Shown here in pieces: positions 63,538-64,000 of a DNA stretch of 64,000 nt; the first letter of the stretch is position 1; the number at the start of each line of letters is the position of its first letter. The DNA comes from Clostridium bowmanii (lineage in GTDB: Bacteria; Bacillota; Clostridia; Clostridiales; Clostridiaceae), in NCBI RefSeq assembly GCF_018861315.1, contig NZ_JAHLDL010000003.1, forward strand, positions 124,001 through 188,000. The letters run 5' to 3'. The notes under the pieces were generated by a model. It had not been told where the DNA came from and ran no database searches. It saw only the letters and a list, made by a program, of their open reading frames with translations. Position numbers and translations under genes: made by a program.

Positions 63538-63861
63538 TTAAAATGTTTCTCCACATTTTTTGCAAACTCTAACCTTAGTTCCATCATCAAGAATTTTACT
63601 ATTAATTCTTGTTACGTTTTTACATTTTGTGCAATATAACATAACTTTTGCAGAATTTATAGCTGCTTCTCTATGAGTTATTCCACCTTGCATGTTTTGT
63701 TTGCTTGGTTTTTGATGCTTTGTAACCACGCTAACATCTTTCACTAAAACCTTACCAGTTTTAGGAAATACAGCTAAGACTTCGCTTATTTTTCCTTTAT
63801 CTTTACCTGAAATAACCATTACTGAATCTTTCTTTCTTACGTGCACTTTTTTAACTGCCAT
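63538..63861 (-). CDS. rplX: 50S ribosomal protein L24
   Basis: About 107 residues: a KOW motif (DSVMVISGKDKGKISEVLAV, near 12-31) and a C-terminal zinc-ribbon-like extension with two CxxC pairs (CTKCKNV and CKKCGETF). The start at 63861 (MAVKK) follows AGGAGGTG; the GTG of the longer frame is inside that box. Confidence 0.96.
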   Translation of the reverse strand: MAVKKVHVRKKDSVMVISGKDKGKISEVLAVFPKTGKVLVKDVSVVTKHQKPSKQNMQGGITHREAAINSAKVMLYCTKCKNVTRINSKILDDGTKVRVCKKCGETF

Positions 63862-63878
63862 GTTAGACACCTCCTATC

Positions 63879-64000
63879 TTATAAAACTTCAGGCGCTAGT
63901 GATAAGATCTTACTGAAGTCTTTATCCCTTAACTCCCTAGCAACAGGTCCGAATATACGGGTACCTTTTGGGGTTTTGTCATCTTTAATAATAACAGCTG
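63879..64000 (-). CDS. rplN: 50S ribosomal protein L14, C-terminal part
   Basis: The last 39 residues up to the window edge: [20 protein letters not shown] and the end [17 protein letters not shown]. Identical in layout to the universal L14 C-terminus, 17 bp before rplX. The N-terminus lies outside the window. Confidence 0.95.
   Translation of the reverse strand, partial: AVIIKDDKTPKGTRIFGPVARELRDKDFSKILSLAPEVL

Overview
The window is a 64 kb piece of an AT-rich chromosome from an anaerobic, spore-forming clostridium, most likely Clostridium sensu stricto. The evidence is the typical clostridial S10/spc/alpha ribosomal block, a CwlD-type spore-cortex amidase, a SleB-like hydrolase, a ferredoxin-dependent 2-oxoacid oxidoreductase, a ptb-buk cluster and a complete glutamate fermentation operon of the 3-methylaspartate type known from C. 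tetanomorphum, C. cochlearium and C. tetani. Nearly all genes lie on the minus strand. Starts quoted here were moved from the longest ORF to the Shine-Dalgarno-supported codon where the sequence allowed it. No tRNA, rRNA or CRISPR array was seen.

Region 1 (1-6.4 kb) is accessory: small stand-alone enzymes (histidine phosphatase, Nudix, P-loop kinase-like, GNAT, 2H phosphoesterase), then plus-strand genes for a PAS-PAS-GGDEF diguanylate cyclase and a YitT membrane protein. It begins with a GNAT remnant and ends with the C-terminal stump of an S66 peptidase. The stump is cut by an 880 bp non-coding block (6.4-7.3 kb) with stacked insertion-sequence-like ends and G-rich stretches.

Region 2 (7.3-14.9 kb) makes amino-sugar precursors: glmM and glmS, the latter behind a clear glmS ribozyme. 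An MFS stump and small regulatory genes follow (DUF2089, SHOCT-like, bactofilin, YhbD). Region 3 (15.4-22.2 kb) is one energy-metabolism cluster, buk-ptb-buk, a P-loop ATPase and a four-subunit 2-oxoacid:ferredoxin oxidoreductase. It fits conversion of branched-chain 2-oxoacids to acyl-CoA, acyl phosphate and acid with ATP formation.

Region 4 (22.3-33.4 kb) holds cdaA-cdaR (c-di-AMP synthesis) overlapping a flavoprotein gene, and a cell-wall hydrolase behind a c-di-AMP (ydaO-type) riboswitch only 1.4 kb away. It also holds thioredoxin with an unusual reductase that lacks NADPH-binding motifs, a TPR membrane protein, an ECF sigma/anti-sigma pair and an L,D-transpeptidase stump.

Region 5 (33.5-46 kb) is the glutamate pathway. 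A GntR regulator with palindromic operators leads mutS-mutL-mutE (glutamate mutase), mal (methylaspartase), a two-subunit hydratase and citDEF (here inferred to be citramalate lyase), then citC-citX-citG for the lyase prosthetic group. The products are pyruvate and acetate. Region 6 (46.2-64 kb) has cwlD, a Na/Pi cotransporter, rpsI-rplM, truA, the ECF transporter module, and the alpha and spc ribosomal operons to rplN at the edge.

The main unexplained structure is a family of long, imperfectly palindromic intergenic repeats (four copies, near 10.0, 15.3, 31.0 and 33.0 kb) sharing AGTATATATTACTAC-like ends. They look like miniature inverted-repeat elements, and two of them sit immediately after a stop codon.
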